NCBI RefSeq assembly: GCF_013359905.1
Contig: NZ_JABMCC010000101.1
Coordinates: forward strand, 1 to 64,000
Direction of reading: 5' to 3'
Origin: Paenibacillus taichungensis
GTDB taxonomy: Bacteria > Bacillota > Bacilli > Paenibacillales > Paenibacillaceae
Length of the DNA stretch: 64,000 nt
Of the stretch, positions 23,397 to 32,582 are shown piece by piece (the stretch's first letter is position 1; each line of letters opens with the position of its first letter). A model generated the notes under the pieces. The model did no database searches. It was not told the DNA's origin and saw only the letters and a program-made list of their open reading frames with translations. Made by a program: the position numbers and the translations under genes.

Positions 23397-25337
23397 TTAC
23401 GGTGCACGTTTGGGTAACAGCTTCACATACTCGTCAGACAGCTTCATCAAACTGAGCACGTGCTCATAATCAGAACGGTACGGCTCCAAATCCGTGACGG
23501 GTTCATACGTTTTTAACGAGTAGGCTGTTCCATCATCAAAGCCCGCACCCGGAATAAACATAATGTCATTATTCACAAATGAACCTGTCGGCAAGTAATA
23601 CCGGATACCGAACGCATTGTTGTCCATGTTAAGCAGATCGTGTCCAAAGGCTGTAAATTTCTCTTCCTTCAAAGAGACACCCATCAGGTTCATCACCGTT
23701 GGCAGTATATCTAATTGACCACCAGGCTGTTCTATAACTTGACCTTTCGCCTGTTTTGGCGTGTGGATCAAGAGTGGGATATTGAAGCGGCTAACTTTAC
23801 CGTCATAGGGCACGCCCAGATTGGTCTGGATCTGCTGAGTAATCTCATCGTTTGCCGGCAGTCCGAAATGGTCACCATATATAACGAGTGTTGTATTATC
23901 CCATAACCCGTTTGCCTTGAGTTCATTGATCAGTTGACCTACCGCATAATCCGTATAATTGATCGCTTGCAGGTAATCATGCAGCAGCGTATTGGTGATT
24001 GTGGCCGGGATCGTAATTCTCGCCCGGTCCGCAGGAACCGTAAACGGTGAGTGGCTGGAAGCTGTAATGAACTGAGCATAGAACGGCTGATTAGCAGCCT
24101 GATGCGCAGCCATTTTTTCCACACCTACACGATATAATTCCTCATCCGACGGTCCAAAATCATTAAACTTATCATTCTTGAAGCTGGGTTTGTCGAAGTA
24201 CCGATTGAATCCAAGCGCCGGATACATTTTGTTCCGGTTCCAGAAGGTAACGTCATTGACGTGGAACGTTTCTGACTCATATCCTTCTTTATCAAGCAGT
24301 TTTGGAAGACTTGGCAGATCACGGTCACTATATCCTGCTGACATGGGTACAACTCCGGTTGGATAGATGGATGTGTTCGACATGAACTCAGCATCCGATG
24401 TATTTCCCTGTCCGATCTGTTGGAAAAAATGAGAGAAATAATAGCTTTCTTTGGCCAGATCATTCAGAACGGGGGTTAATACCTGACCGTCGAGAGAAGC
24501 ATTTATCGGGAAGTTTTGAAATGACTCCAGTTGGAGGACAATCAGGTTACTTCCTTTAGCCTGACCAAAATATTTGGTTTTGATAGCCGTGCCCTGACTG
24601 AGCTTATCCTGATACGGATACTTGCTAACCAGTTGATTAATTTTGTCGATGGTTTCATTAATGTTGCCATTCGCAATGGCTTCATTCTCTTTGCTCGTCA
24701 GAATCGCCGATGATACCTGATAATTCAGGAAGCCGAGATTTTCGGCACGAACCAGTTCATTATCAATCGTTTCCCCTTTGACAATGAAGCTGCCTGACAG
24801 CACGATGCAAAATGCAGCCGTAAGGGCTACACCCAACTTGCCCCAATACCGTCTCCGGCTTCTGCCGAAATGGAGTCCACTGTCGCGATAGCTGTTGTTA
24901 CGAGCTGAGGCACGACGACTGCGCAAGATAAACCATACGGGCAGTGCCAGTACGATATCCACAAAAAACAGGAAGTGCTCAGGTCTTACCAAAGGTCCGA
25001 TACTGCCTCTCACTTGGGCGACTTGGCCCAGTTCGCTGAGTGCCGTATATGTGGGAACCGAACTGAAATGTACGTTATAGAGTGTCGCTGCGAACAATAC
25101 CAGCGAGAACAACACATTAAAACCTGCGTACACTGAACGCTTCCAGGCTTTTGGCACGATCAGATCAAGGATACATACCACTGTCAGGGCCCCCAATGCG
25201 TCAGTAACGACGAAACCGATGCCGGACAGACCCTGGAAAAAGAAATACCGCAAAAGCGACAGCTTCAGCAGCATCAGAATAAACAACACGGCAAATAAGG
25301 TCCGTGATGAGGTCCGCTCATTTTTGGAATTAAACAT
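23397..25337 (-). CDS. LTA synthase family protein (LtaS-like sulfatase-fold glycerophosphotransferase)
   Basis: Membrane enzyme of about 646 residues that transfers glycerophosphate from phosphatidylglycerol to build or prime lipoteichoic acid on the outer face. Five N-terminal membrane helices (about 15-200) precede an extracellular sulfatase-fold domain. Active-site marks are QLESFQNFPIN (Mn-binding Glu), GNTSDAEFMSNTS (catalytic Thr), and YGDHFGLP (Asp/His metal ligands); the SYSDRDLPSLPKLL region fits the family. The start at 25337 is an ATG with an AAGGG site at slightly long spacing; a TTG four codons earlier is possible. It is a single-gene unit. Whether it is the main synthase or a YfnI/YqgS-type paralogue cannot be told. 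Confidence 0.92.
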   Translation of the reverse strand: MFNSKNERTSSRTLFAVLFILMLLKLSLLRYFFFQGLSGIGFVVTDALGALTVVCILDLIVPKAWKRSVYAGFNVLFSLVLFAATLYNVHFSSVPTYTALSELGQVAQVRGSIGPLVRPEHFLFFVDIVLALPVWFILRSRRASARNNSYRDSGLHFGRSRRRYWGKLGVALTAAFCIVLSGSFIVKGETIDNELVRAENLGFLNYQVSSAILTSKENEAIANGNINETIDKINQLVSKYPYQDKLSQGTAIKTKYFGQAKGSNLIVLQLESFQNFPINASLDGQVLTPVLNDLAKESYYFSHFFQQIGQGNTSDAEFMSNTSIYPTGVVPMSAGYSDRDLPSLPKLLDKEGYESETFHVNDVTFWNRNKMYPALGFNRYFDKPSFKNDKFNDFGPSDEELYRVGVEKMAAHQAANQPFYAQFITASSHSPFTVPADRARITIPATITNTLLHDYLQAINYTDYAVGQLINELKANGLWDNTTLVIYGDHFGLPANDEITQQIQTNLGVPYDGKVSRFNIPLLIHTPKQAKGQVIEQPGGQLDILPTVMNLMGVSLKEEKFTAFGHDLLNMDNNAFGIRYYLPTGSFVNNDIMFIPGAGFDDGTAYSLKTYEPVTDLEPYRSDYEHVLSLMKLSDEYVKLLPKRAP

Positions 25338-25484
25338 GGTCGCTTTCAACCCTTATCTGAAATTTTTACGTTCCTTTTACAAAACGCATATTTTAGTATA
25401 ACAGTTTTGGGGTTGGTATTCCATGAGGGGTGGCAGCAGACAAAAAAAGTTTAAGCAAACTCCTTCTTTTGAAATCTCTCGTTT

Positions 25485-26570
25485 CTACAAAGTTAAGCTG
25501 CTCTTGTTCATGTCCTCATACAGCTTACCCATAATAATTTCATCCACATATGTACCATTTACCAATAAAGACTTAGGCTTGATTCCTTCCTGTTTAAAAC
25601 CAACCTTATGATATAAAGCTATCGCATTAAAATTATGGCTCATAACAGTCAGCTCAAGACGAGTAATGCCCGCAGTAGGTCTCCACTCTTCCATTGCTGA
25701 TATTAGATTTTTGCCAATGCCTTGGCCGGTATGAGCCTGTCTTATTCCAATAACGATACTCGCCCGATGTCGGATACGTTCTGCTGTGCCTCCAATGACC
25801 GTAAGATGGCCGATGATCTTGCCCTGATGCTCCGCGATCCAGATTGAACTATTCGAAGTAGCGTCCAACTGATCTATAAAACGAGCCTGCCCGCCTAACG
25901 TGGTCTTGCGCTCGCCCGGATTATAGAGCATATAAGTACTTTCACGATCCAGTGCCCGATGTAGTTCCAGCAGACGAGCTGCATCTTCGGCACAGGCTTG
26001 GCGAATAATAACATCCCCGATTGGCTTCTCCCTCATTTGTAAAATCCACTGTACCGCAGCGTTAAAATCAGTAGCCAAAAAGTCTGCCTCCAGCGCCTCC
26101 CATCGGGTACGGTTCTGCTCAAGCGACTCTATGCCTGCTCCGGTCAACACCAATATGCATAAACAGCCAGCTGCACGCGCAGCAGTCATGTCAGACCACC
26201 GATCTCCAATAACAATGCATTGTTCAAGATTCAAATCATGTTCTAGTGCTGCCTGTTTGAGCATCGTTGGTTGTGGTTTACGGCATTCACATTGAGCCTC
26301 GGCAGGGTGAGGACATACATAGGTGTGCTCAATGCCAAAAAGCCTCATCTCCTGCTGAAAAGCTTTGATCGTTGACTTACCTTTTGTAATACCCGGTTGA
26401 TTTGTGAATCCAAATAATCGGATACCCTGTCCAGATAGTTTCCGGATGGATTCTTCAACTCCATGATACAGCTCCAGTTCACCAGGGTATCGTATTTCAT
26501 CTGTACCTCCAATGGTGCCATCCCGGTCGATAAAGATAGCCTGGATAGGGGGATTATCATAAGTAGTCAT
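25485..26570 (-). CDS. Fusion: HAD-IIIA phosphatase (GmhB/HisB-like) + GNAT acetyltransferase
   Basis: Two-domain protein of 361 residues. Residues 1-180 are a HAD-IIIA hydrolase with DRDGTIGG (nucleophile and acid/base Asp), TNQPGI (motif II), a zinc loop CPHPAEAQCECRKP like that of GmhB and HisB-N, and GDRWSDMTAA (motif IV). Residues about 190-355 are a GNAT domain with IWIAEHQGKIIGHLTVIGG and the acetyl-CoA loop QAHTGQGIGKNLISAM, ending with the NAIALYHKVGFKQEG motif. The site AAGGAG precedes the ATG. The pairing suggests dephosphorylation and acetylation of one sugar or amino-compound, but no sugar-synthesis genes flank it, so the substrate is open. Confidence 0.88.
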   Translation of the reverse strand: MTTYDNPPIQAIFIDRDGTIGGTDEIRYPGELELYHGVEESIRKLSGQGIRLFGFTNQPGITKGKSTIKAFQQEMRLFGIEHTYVCPHPAEAQCECRKPQPTMLKQAALEHDLNLEQCIVIGDRWSDMTAARAAGCLCILVLTGAGIESLEQNRTRWEALEADFLATDFNAAVQWILQMREKPIGDVIIRQACAEDAARLLELHRALDRESTYMLYNPGERKTTLGGQARFIDQLDATSNSSIWIAEHQGKIIGHLTVIGGTAERIRHRASIVIGIRQAHTGQGIGKNLISAMEEWRPTAGITRLELTVMSHNFNAIALYHKVGFKQEGIKPKSLLVNGTYVDEIIMGKLYEDMNKSSLTL

Positions 26571-26791
26571 ATTGGATGTCTCTCCTTATGCTTCATTGTG
26601 GACGAAAATGAATTCCGTTTTTATTTCAAATTAAAAAGAGGTAACGAATCCGCAAGGTGATCGTCATACGTTGACAGCAGACAAGTGAACACCATAAACA
26701 AGTTATGTCCACAAAAGCTTTTGCCTCTCTATCATTTCCGTATTATACCATCTGCCGATCCAATTACCTCATTAATCGCTTACCAGAAACA

Positions 26792-29062
26792 TTACGCAAT
26801 CGTCGATATATCGCCGTCCTGCCTGTTCACATTTGGGTCCTGCTTCTGAGCAAGGAGTGCTGCCTGAGCGGCAGCAATACGAGCAAGCGGTACCTGTTCT
26901 GGCAGACAGCTTACATAATCCAGACCAATACGGTGACAAAAAGCAATGGATGCCGGATCAGCTGCATTCTCACCACAGATGCCTGCTTTTAGATGAGGTT
27001 TCCGGATTCGGCCCTGAACGAGAGCCATCTCCACCAACTGCCCCACTCCGTCGATATCCAGTACCTGAAATGGATTGCTGGGCAGTGAGCGCTGTGGCTC
27101 AACAAAATGAAGGAATGGCTTCTCCGTATTGTGACGGCTGTAACCAAACGTCATCTGTGTCAGCTCATCGGTGCCAAACGAGAAGAAGTCCGCATGACGC
27201 GCAATAGGAGCTGCGGTCAGTGCCGCTCGAGGAACTTCAATCCGTGCCCCCACTCTGTAGAGACAGTGACGCTTCTCCTCTCCAAGCACCTGGTCCGCTA
27301 CATGATCCACCAGATCTCTCATGACCTGAAGTTCATTGGCATGACCCACCAAAGGAATCATGATCTCAGGCCGTACCCACTGCCCTTGGCGAATGCCCTT
27401 CACGGCTGCACGAAAAATGGCTTCAAGCTGCATATCGTAGATTTCCGGGAACACGGTTCCCAGTCGACAGTCCTGCTGCCCTAGCAACGGATATTGTTCA
27501 TGTAATTCCAGCACCCTGCGAATGACACGCTCAAGCTCCTGCACCTCAGTGCTGTTTTCCTCCAATGCACTGAGAGCCAACTGTTCACGTCGTTCGTTTA
27601 ACCTTTCAATATCAGGCAGCAGCTCATGCAGCGGCGGATCAAGCAATCGAATGGTTACCGGATAACCATCCATCGCTTCGAAGAGTTGTTCAAAATCAGC
27701 CTGCTGCATCGGCAACAGACGTTCCAGTCCACGTTTGCGCTCAGCTTCGCTGTCTGCCAGAATCATTTTCTGTACAAAAGGAAATCTCGAAGCAGACAAC
27801 AACAGTTGTTCTGTCCGACACAATCCAATGCCCTCAGCCCCTAACGTGCGGGCCTTCACGGCGTCCTTGGGATGATCCACATTCGAAAGTATTGTAAGCC
27901 CCTTCATTTCATCTGCCCATTCAAGTAGAAGCTGCAGCTCTGGTGATAAAGTTGGATAAAATTCCAGCAATTCTTTCAAATGCCAAGGCTGGATACGTAA
28001 TATGGCATCCTCTTTGGTGATTACCCCTTCATCCACGAGATCTACAGTACTCCTCAGCGTCGCCTGTGAGGTTAACCTCGCTTCACTGATTTCCACAAGA
28101 TACAGGGTCCCAGTATCCACAACAAATTGGACTTCCTGTACCTCTCTCGTGTGAGACTCCAGATAACCGCAAGCGTCCTGCAAAAGACCATACAGTTCAG
28201 ACTCTTCACTCCGCAGTTGATCCAGTCCTTCATTCGAAGGCCGAGAAGCAGCAGTTGAAACGTAATCCCCTGTCATACCTCGTTCCCCTGTACCTGGATG
28301 ACGAGAATATACCGTTCCGAACCCGCTGCGGTCACCACGCTCGCCATTGACCATCACCTGTATAAGAACAGCTGCTCCTTGAGTTTCATCGGAGAAAAGA
28401 GAAGGATTACGAAGAAGTTCTTGTTGGGAGTTGGACCGTATAACACGCTGTGATTCAGAAACTGCACGCATCACTTCTTTTAGTTGTAACTGAACATCTT
28501 GAGGGAAAGGATGACGTCCTTTCTCTTCTATTAAGCGTTTATATTCCGCGATGGCGAATTCTAACTTCGCTTCATCGAGTATCGAGATGTCTCCCCATTT
28601 TTCTTCAAATAGGGCATACGGAATGTCGTGCACCAGTTGACCATAATCCTGCAATAAAATTCGATAACAATTAAGGGCATACGGACGATCATTCGTTTGC
28701 CTTGCGAAACCCTCCACGGTCACATCATTCAGTCCTACATGAAGCAAAGCATGGGATGCTGTGCCACGGGGACACGTTTCACTTGACCGGACGGCAAGCA
28801 GCAGCGGTGCTGAGGAATCACCGAAGATTTTGCCGGAATGCTTCTCAAGATGCTGAATTGCGCTGCCAATCTCTTGGGCTCCTTCAGCTGAAAGATGTGC
28901 AAGACGGGTACAGAACGTGCGACAGCCTTCCTTTGTTACAATGAATCCGGCCGGAACGGGCCAACCTGCCTGGAGCAACGCCGCAAGTCCAGCCGCTTTA
29001 CTACCCATCAGCCCTTTCATCTCTGCCGTACCTTCTTCCAATAGAACTACCCGTTTTGTCAT
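26792..29062 (-). CDS. PPDK-like PEP-binding protein lacking the phosphohistidine swivel domain
   Basis: Protein of 756 residues that resembles pyruvate, phosphate dikinase at both ends. Residues 1-365 match the ATP-grasp half (VVLLEEGTAEMKGLMGSKAAGLAALL; GLNDVTVEGFARQT). Residues 371-750 match the PEP/pyruvate TIM barrel (LLEWADEMKGLTILSN, GAEGIGLCRTEQ, TIRLLDPPLHELLP, IEVPRAALTA, FFSFGTDELTQ, AGICGENAADP, YVSCLPEQVPLARIAAAQAAL). The central domain with the catalytic His (TRGGMTSHAA motif) is missing: residue 370 runs directly into the barrel. In the ATP half, QTRNGKRT is replaced by VEISEARLT, and GTNDLTQ is GTDELTQ. Classical dikinase activity is therefore unlikely; a sensing or altered PEP-binding role is inferred. 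The start at 29062 has GGGAG 7 nt upstream. Confidence 0.87.
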   Translation of the reverse strand: MTKRVVLLEEGTAEMKGLMGSKAAGLAALLQAGWPVPAGFIVTKEGCRTFCTRLAHLSAEGAQEIGSAIQHLEKHSGKIFGDSSAPLLLAVRSSETCPRGTASHALLHVGLNDVTVEGFARQTNDRPYALNCYRILLQDYGQLVHDIPYALFEEKWGDISILDEAKLEFAIAEYKRLIEEKGRHPFPQDVQLQLKEVMRAVSESQRVIRSNSQQELLRNPSLFSDETQGAAVLIQVMVNGERGDRSGFGTVYSRHPGTGERGMTGDYVSTAASRPSNEGLDQLRSEESELYGLLQDACGYLESHTREVQEVQFVVDTGTLYLVEISEARLTSQATLRSTVDLVDEGVITKEDAILRIQPWHLKELLEFYPTLSPELQLLLEWADEMKGLTILSNVDHPKDAVKARTLGAEGIGLCRTEQLLLSASRFPFVQKMILADSEAERKRGLERLLPMQQADFEQLFEAMDGYPVTIRLLDPPLHELLPDIERLNERREQLALSALEENSTEVQELERVIRRVLELHEQYPLLGQQDCRLGTVFPEIYDMQLEAIFRAAVKGIRQGQWVRPEIMIPLVGHANELQVMRDLVDHVADQVLGEEKRHCLYRVGARIEVPRAALTAAPIARHADFFSFGTDELTQMTFGYSRHNTEKPFLHFVEPQRSLPSNPFQVLDIDGVGQLVEMALVQGRIRKPHLKAGICGENAADPASIAFCHRIGLDYVSCLPEQVPLARIAAAQAALLAQKQDPNVNRQDGDISTIA

Positions 29063-29314
29063 TACAGCGCTCCCATCTGCCATTACATGGCTGTGCTTAA
29101 AAGGCAATTCAGTCACTCGAATTGTCCTTTATCTAATGGTATGTCGCAATACGGCAGTCAAGGACATTTGCTTCCTCTTTTTGTGCTTGAATTGAAGTTG
29201 TATGTTGGGCGCTCGTATATGGTAATATAAAGCTTGACTCAATCTAAAAAAGCTACATTCAAACGCATACCTGCTTCAACCATGATCAACTACGTATATA
29301 AGGAGTGTAAATCA

Positions 29315-29692
29315 ATGTTTACTCAAGTCGGGCAAATTATGTTGTATGTAAACGATCAGGATAAGGCTCTTCAATTTTGGACGGAAAAAGCAGGTTTCCA
29401 TATCGTTAACGAAGTCAATGGGAATGGCATGCGCTGGATCGAGATTGCCCCTGTGAAGGATGCTCAAACCACCATTATCCTGCACGACAAAGAATTCGTT
29501 GCCAAAATGTCCCCTGAATTAAACCTTGGCACACCATCTCTCATGCTTTTCACAGATAACTTGGATCAACTATACACTCACTTATCCAATAAACAAGTTA
29601 CGGTTGGCGAGATTGTAACGATGCCTGGCGGAAGAGTATTCAACTTTGCAGATGACGAAAACAATTACTTTGCTGTTATGGAGAAAAATTAA
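29315..29692 (+). CDS. VOC family protein (glyoxalase/bleomycin-resistance-like)
   Basis: Small cytoplasmic vicinal-oxygen-chelate fold protein of 125 residues with two beta-alpha-beta-beta-beta units: QVGQIMLYVNDQDKALQFWTEKAGFHI at the start and the second unit from SLMLFTDNLDQLYTHLSNK to NFADDENNYFAVM. AAGGAG lies 9 nt before the ATG at 29315. Members include glyoxalases, dioxygenases and drug-binding proteins; the function here is unknown. A strong terminator follows. Confidence 0.88.
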   Translation: MFTQVGQIMLYVNDQDKALQFWTEKAGFHIVNEVNGNGMRWIEIAPVKDAQTTIILHDKEFVAKMSPELNLGTPSLMLFTDNLDQLYTHLSNKQVTVGEIVTMPGGRVFNFADDENNYFAVMEKN

Positions 29693-29723
29693 ATCTCCTG
29701 GATCACCTGAGTAATACCACATC

Positions 29724-29756
29724 AAAAAGCCCGTTCAGTAGTGAACAGGCTTTTTT
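29724..29756 (+). terminator. Terminator of the VOC gene
   Basis: A 14-bp stem with one mismatch (AAAAAGCC arm pairs with GGCTTTTT) and a 4-nt loop is followed by six Ts. Confidence 0.9.
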
Positions 29757-29945
29757 CTATATATTTTGCTCATATGCAAACCTGCCTGCATACGTTGCTG
29801 TTTTCCCATGTTGTTGCGCAGTAATTCCACGTGATTTTTTGCATATTTATTTTTAAATGGATATACAACTCCACATATTACCCGTTTCTAACGTTAAAGA
29901 TTTGAGTTAAATTACATACTATAGCGTTTTAAAGGAGGCTTCGAT

Positions 29946-30614
29946 ATGTGCGGAAGATTCACGATTACAGATCCAATCGAAGAAATTATGGACAGGTACT
30001 ATGCTTCTATTGCTGAAGGATATGAGTACAAACCTAATTACAACGCTGCACCTATGCAATTCATCCCGACAATTATCGGTAGCAAAGACGGTAATCGATT
30101 GGGGGCGCTCCGATGGGGTTTAGTTCCTAATTGGGCCAAGGATGAAAAAATAGGAAATAAAATGATTAATGCCCGTGCAGAGACCCTCACAGAGAAACCT
30201 GCCTTTAAGCGCCTGATCAGTTCCAAGCGTTGTATTATCCCATGCTCGGGATTTTATGAATGGAAAAAGGATGGATCCGTAAAGCAACCCATGCGGATTT
30301 TAATGAAAGATGCCTCCATCTTCTCGCTTGCTGGTCTATACGATACTTGGATTGATCCAGAAGGTAACAAGCTTTCAACTTGCACTATCATTACTACGGA
30401 ACCTAACAGTCTTATGGCGGACATCCACGATCGTATGCCAGTCATTCTCCGGCCGCAAGATGAAGCGGATTGGCTAAACAAGGAATCGGACAAGGAAAGC
30501 GTTCTGAGGCTTCTCAGCCCGCATGAGGCCGATGAAATGATAGCTTACAAGGTGGATTCTGCAGTAGGTAATGTGCGAAATAATAACGAGGAATTGATCA
30601 AAGAGGTCAGTTAA
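29946..30614 (+). CDS. SOS response-associated peptidase, YedK/HMCES type
   Basis: SRAP-domain protein of 222 residues that shields abasic sites in single-stranded DNA by forming a thiazolidine cross-link through Cys2. The N-terminus MCGRFTIT exposes that Cys after Met removal. Other marks are YNAAPMQFIP, RWGLVPNWAKD, NARAETLTEKPAFK, RCIIPCSGFYEWKK (active-site Glu) and HDRMPVIL (His). AAAGGAGG lies just upstream of the ATG. No LexA box was identified in the leader, and it stands alone between terminators. Confidence 0.95.
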   Translation: MCGRFTITDPIEEIMDRYYASIAEGYEYKPNYNAAPMQFIPTIIGSKDGNRLGALRWGLVPNWAKDEKIGNKMINARAETLTEKPAFKRLISSKRCIIPCSGFYEWKKDGSVKQPMRILMKDASIFSLAGLYDTWIDPEGNKLSTCTIITTEPNSLMADIHDRMPVILRPQDEADWLNKESDKESVLRLLSPHEADEMIAYKVDSAVGNVRNNNEELIKEVS

Positions 30615-30620
30615 GAATAA

Positions 30621-30655
30621 AAAGGAGCAGCGAGGTTATCCCCTCTGCTCCTTTA
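30621..30655 (+). terminator. Terminator of the YedK-type gene
   Basis: A 10-bp perfect stem (AAAGGAGCAG arm pairs with CTGCTCCTTT), reading on into TTTAT, begins a few nt after the stop codon. Confidence 0.7.
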
Positions 30656-30825
30656 TGTAATGAATTAATAGAGATATATCATTAAGCTCTAAGGATTCCA
30701 TATTCTCAGCCATGTCAACGATTGTATACGATTACTCAAGTATAATTCAATTGTGAGATTTAGCAGAGAATGTGATTTTCCTCGTGATTTTTTTAAATTA
30801 ATTTAGTCCTCCCGTGTTGCCTAAT

Positions 30826-32481
30826 TCATCCCAAATACTGCAGTATATCGTCGATTTTCTTTCCGTGGGAGATGACACCATAATTCATCCAGGTCATAAA
30901 ATCCACCTCATATACATGACCGCTTATCACTGCAGGCAGCCGTCTCCACTCATCTCTTTCCAGGAGCTTCCGTTCCTCTCCGGGATAGGCAGAATCCATA
31001 TTGTCAAATGTAATAAAGAGATGATCTGCTTCAAGCTGACTCAGCTGCTCAAGCCCAATACCGACTCTTCTACTTTGACTCGCCCATTGCTGTACACGGA
31101 AATGCGGGGTCAATCCGAGATCTTGATACAATACCGGTCCTACGTAACCATATTGGTTCCCGTAGAGTATAATTTCAGATGACGAAATACGTAAAAGAGC
31201 TACCGTTTGTCCCCGCGCATGACGTGCCAACTGTCCCTTGGCCTCAACGGCTTTATCCTCATAGGCACCTATTACATCCTGAACCCGATTTACTTTTCCC
31301 AATATATCTGCTGTCGATTTCAAAATGGAACGCCAATCCTCTCCCTCGTGCTCCATATAAAATGTCGGGGCTACTTGCTCAAACCGCTCCAGATTCCAGC
31401 GTTGGTATCCGTTGTTCAGCATAATAAATTCAGGTACATTCGTCTCATTAAACCCTATGTCCAGCTGAGTAACATCAAATTCAGGAACATCTTCCAACCC
31501 TAAATATTGCTGTCTTCCCCAAGAACGATGGGAAGTTTGCAGTATCGGTTTTATTCCAAGGGCAAGAACAAAGTCCTCCAGATATGGAGCAAACACACGC
31601 ACCTCTTGACGGTGATGTCGCCGATATAATCCTGGTGAAACACCTGTATATTGCTTGAATCTGCGACCAAAATAATATTCGTTATTAAATCCCACATTCT
31701 GTGCAATATCATGCAAGCGATCATCGGTCATCTGTAACAGCAGTTTGGAATGCTCCAATCGTACAGCATTTACATAATCAAGCGGAAGCTTGCCTGTAAT
31801 CTCCTTGAATTGTCGGGTATAACTGGATCTGGTAAGCCGGATCTCTGCTGCCAGATCGTCAACCGTTATGGGCTGATCATAGTGTTCGCGAATATAACGA
31901 ATCGAGCTTTGAAGCCGTGCACGGTCATCCGGCGATTCAATCTCGGGATCATTTTGTCGAAGCAGCACACGGAACCACTCCTGAAAACGCAGTTGTATCT
32001 CCCATTGGTCCAACCAGTCTTGAGCAGTCAGCCCATGCAATATCTGTTCCAACGATTTCAGACAGGAACTCCATGGACTATAATTCAGTTCAATAAGAGG
32101 CAACCGATCTGGATCTGATATAAAGGCTGGCGGATCGTGTTGCATCGTTTCACCTGTTATACTCAACCTACTGGCCTTATCTTCTTTCACCTCAGCTACC
32201 ATCAGCTCAATTCTATAATATTGCAGCTCACAGGAGCCTTCAATCACAATGGTACGTCCAGCTGGAACAAACATAATCATCCCTTTTTCCAGACGAGTGT
32301 CCCTATTGTCCAAAGAGTCTATTGAGCCTTGCCCACCCGTCACTACGAAAAGAGAGTGTGATGATGTCTTGTTATATGTCTGCCTGTTGGCGATATCGAC
32401 TTGGTTATAATCCATGTATTTCATATGTTGAAGCAAGCATAACCAGGGCTTGGGAATCAGTTGTACAATCGTGGGACACAT
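30826..32481 (-). CDS. AraC-family regulator fused to a siderophore-binding-protein-like domain (Btr type)
   Basis: Transcription activator of 551 residues. An N-terminal cupin-like region (to about 150) is followed by a double helix-turn-helix AraC domain (about 185-290: ITVDDLAAEIRLTRSSYTRQFKE, LHDIAQNVGFNNEYYFGRRFKQYTG). The C-terminal 250 residues have the fold of Fe-siderophore/B12 binding proteins and resemble the product of the upstream gene (YLGLEDVPEFD versus YLDLDVPQFD; GLTPH in both; KKIDDIL near the C-terminus). In B. subtilis the homologous Btr binds Fe-bacillibactin and activates feuABC. The second ATG (32481) fits the AAGGAA site better. A Fur box at 32498-32512 implies iron repression. 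Confidence 0.93.
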   Translation of the reverse strand: MCPTIVQLIPKPWLCLLQHMKYMDYNQVDIANRQTYNKTSSHSLFVVTGGQGSIDSLDNRDTRLEKGMIMFVPAGRTIVIEGSCELQYYRIELMVAEVKEDKASRLSITGETMQHDPPAFISDPDRLPLIELNYSPWSSCLKSLEQILHGLTAQDWLDQWEIQLRFQEWFRVLLRQNDPEIESPDDRARLQSSIRYIREHYDQPITVDDLAAEIRLTRSSYTRQFKEITGKLPLDYVNAVRLEHSKLLLQMTDDRLHDIAQNVGFNNEYYFGRRFKQYTGVSPGLYRRHHRQEVRVFAPYLEDFVLALGIKPILQTSHRSWGRQQYLGLEDVPEFDVTQLDIGFNETNVPEFIMLNNGYQRWNLERFEQVAPTFYMEHEGEDWRSILKSTADILGKVNRVQDVIGAYEDKAVEAKGQLARHARGQTVALLRISSSEIILYGNQYGYVGPVLYQDLGLTPHFRVQQWASQSRRVGIGLEQLSQLEADHLFITFDNMDSAYPGEERKLLERDEWRRLPAVISGHVYEVDFMTWMNYGVISHGKKIDDILQYLG

Positions 32482-32497
32482 ATTCATCTTCCTTAAT

Positions 32498-32512
32498 TGA
32501 GAATTGTTATCA
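32498..32512. promoter_or_regulatory. Fur box upstream of the AraC/SBP-fusion gene
   Basis: TGAGAAT-T-GTTATCA matches the 7-1-7 Fur core TGATAAT-N-ATTATCA at 12 of 14 positions, placed 17 nt before the start codon. Confidence 0.7.
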
Positions 32513-32530
32513 TTTACAATAGTGTAAACG

Positions 32531-32570
32531 AAAAAAGAAAGCTCTTCAACCCTGAGGGAAGAACTTTCTT
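32531..32570 (-). terminator. Terminator of the siderophore-binding lipoprotein gene
   Basis: A long stem (AAGAAAG..CTTC arm with GAAGAG.CTTTCTT arm) is followed by six Ts on the minus strand, separating this gene from the AraC-type regulator gene. Confidence 0.85.
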
Positions 32571-32582
32571 ATGGAAAAGGGC

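Noticed and set aside
26792..29062. Reading this gene as ordinary ppdK
   Set aside because: The phosphohistidine domain and several ATP-site residues are missing, so the plain dikinase name would mislead.
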